From: Verrucomicrobiota bacterium
GTDB lineage: Bacteria > Verrucomicrobiota > Verrucomicrobiia > Methylacidiphilales > Verrucolacustridaceae
Direction of reading: 5' to 3'
Assembly (NCBI GenBank): GCA_010025475.1
Contig: RGTE01000015.1
Location: 1-14,996, forward strand
Length of the DNA: 14,996 bases
Below, piece by piece: positions 13,965 to 14,996 of the stretch. The notes beneath the pieces are model-generated. The model made no database searches. It was given only the letters and a program-made list of their open reading frames with translations, and was not told the DNA's origin. Position 1 is the stretch's first letter; each line of letters opens with the position of its first letter. The position numbers and the translations under genes were made by a program.

Positions 13965-14683
13965 ATGAGAATCGTCGTCAAAATCGGCAGCAGTTTGCTC
14001 GCGTCCTCCGCGGTCTGCAACGGGCCGGGCACGAGGTGGTGCTGGTCAGCTCCGGGGCGATCCGGGCCGCGATGCAGGCGCTGAAAATGAAACAACGCCC
14101 CGCCTCGCGCTCGGAACTGCAGGCCTGCGCCACGATTGGGCAGCCTCTCCTCATGCGGGCCTACGCCGATGCGTTGGCCCCCCACCGGCTACTCGTTGCC
14201 CAGATTCTTCTCACTTCGTGGGACCTGGACAGCCGCCGGATCTACGACAACACCCGGGCGACCCTGCAGATGCTTCTGCGGCAGAAGCGGGCCATTCCGG
14301 TTTTCAACGAGAACGACGCCCTTTCCTTCGAGGAGATCGCCCTGCTCAATGCTTTTGGCGACAACGACCGGCTTTCCGCGCACGTGGCTATCCTGGCCAA
14401 GGCGGACCGCCTAGTGATCCTGACCGATGCGCCCGGGTTGATGAGCCGGCCGGACGGCGGCGGACAGCTGATCCGGCGCGTCCGCAAAATCGACGATAAG
14501 ATTCTCGCCTGTGCGGGCGGAGCCGGCAGTGCGGGTTCGGTGGGGGGGATGCGTTCGAAGCTGGAGGCTGCGCGCATCGCCCTGGCCCGCGGAGTTCCCG
14601 TGCTGATCGCCGATGGCCGGCGCCGCAATGTTTTGACCGATTCCGTGAAGGCATCCGCACCCGGAACCTGGATCGCCCGATGA
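13965..14683 (+). pseudogene. proB: Glutamate 5-kinase, 5' region frameshifted, no PUA domain
   Basis: ProB phosphorylates glutamate in the first step of proline synthesis. The normal N-terminus 'MRIVVKIGSSLLA' starts at ATG 13965, but that frame ends at the TGA at 14082-14084. The rest of the enzyme is in another frame, from about 13991: 'FARVLRGLQRAGHEVVLVSSGAI', then 'VFNENDALSFEE', 'FGDNDRLSAHVAILAKADRLVILTDAPGL' and 'GGMRSKLEAARIA', ending at TGA 14681-14683. Families normally have some 20-odd residues between the KxGSS loop and the 'AGHEVV' strand; here roughly 12-16 codons are missing at the frame switch. The missing length must be 1 more than a multiple of 3. The conserved ATP-site lysine and the kinase body therefore cannot be joined without frameshifting. 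The protein also stops after the kinase domain, without the C-terminal PUA domain of E. coli ProB. It overlaps proA (ATGA). Confidence 0.8.
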
Positions 14684-14996
14684 GCGGGGTGAGGGATCTC
14701 GCCCTCCGGGCGAAAGCGGCGTCGCGCCGTCTGGCGGTGGTTTCGACCGACGAGAAGAACGCCCTGCTCCTGGCGATGGCGGACGAATTGACGGGCCGGA
14801 AAAAGGAAATCCTGGAGGCCAACCGGAAGGATGTGGAGGCAGGCCAGGCCGCCGGGTTGACCGGCGCATTGCTGGACCGGTTGGAGCTCACGGAAAAACG
14901 GTTTGCCGACATGGTGGAAGGCGTGCGGCAGGTGGCCCGCCTGCCGGATCCGGTGGGCGAGGTCGTGCGGAAATGGAAACGCCCCAACGGGCTGGA
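14680..14996 (+). CDS. proA: Gamma-glutamyl phosphate reductase (N-terminal part, runs off window)
   Basis: ProA reduces gamma-glutamyl phosphate to glutamate semialdehyde, the step after ProB. The first 105 codons are visible. 'LALRAKAASRRLAVVSTDEKNALLLAMADEL' spans the start, and 'EILEANRKDVEAGQAAGLTGALLDRL' and 'VARLPDPVGEVV' are typical of the ProA N-terminus. The catalytic cysteine and the rest of the NADP-binding domain lie beyond the right edge. The ATG overlaps the proB stop by 4 bases, so translation is coupled to proB; if proB is really frameshifted this coupling could be weakened. The end at 14996 is the window edge, not a stop. Confidence 0.93.
   Translation, partial: MSGVRDLALRAKAASRRLAVVSTDEKNALLLAMADELTGRKKEILEANRKDVEAGQAAGLTGALLDRLELTEKRFADMVEGVRQVARLPDPVGEVVRKWKRPNGL

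Overview
The window is about 15 kb of GC-rich, gene-dense bacterial chromosome. It comes from a Gram-negative organism: there is an MCE/Mla lipid-transport operon, a System II (ResB/CcsA) cytochrome c maturation pair and several exported proteins. Frequent GTG and TTG starts, weak or absent Shine-Dalgarno sequences and the mixture of families would fit Verrucomicrobiota or a relative. There is no rRNA or other phylogenetic marker here, so that placement is a guess. I saw no tRNA, rRNA, CRISPR array, insertion sequence or phage module. No stretch over 300 bases lacks a gene; the longest gaps are 6186-6313, 11158-11252 and 12906-12968.

Left part (1-6185, minus strand). Read in the direction of transcription it holds resB, ccsA (4-base stop/start overlap), folB and a secreted GH13 alpha-amylase whose C-terminus runs off the left edge. 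ResB and CcsA together export haem and attach it to apocytochrome c. A terminator-like hairpin lies between folB and the amylase.

Middle (6314-11157). A plus-strand gene for an exported seven-repeat WG protein stands between two minus-strand operons. The second operon reads STAS protein, mlaE, mlaF, mlaD, RsbW-like ATPase, metallo-beta-lactamase-fold hydrolase. Its genes overlap or lie 3-16 bases apart. It joins a phospholipid ABC transporter to both halves of a partner-switching pair (STAS antagonist and HATPase kinase), which is the most interesting arrangement in the window. Its permease gene mlaE is interrupted by a perfect 37-bp tandem duplication; deleting one copy restores a continuous 258-residue MlaE.

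Right part (11253-14996, plus strand). A cyclic-nucleotide-binding protein without a DNA-binding domain is followed 3 bases later by an AI-2E/PerM-family membrane protein. Then comes a yqjD-yqjE-yqjK-like cluster of small envelope proteins, then proB and proA of proline synthesis. proB is frameshifted near its start in a way that suggests a short internal deletion, and it lacks the C-terminal PUA domain. proA runs off the right edge.

Two core-function genes (mlaE, proB) therefore carry small frame-breaking indels. Either these are real mutations or phase-variable states, or the assembly has local errors; read mapping would decide.
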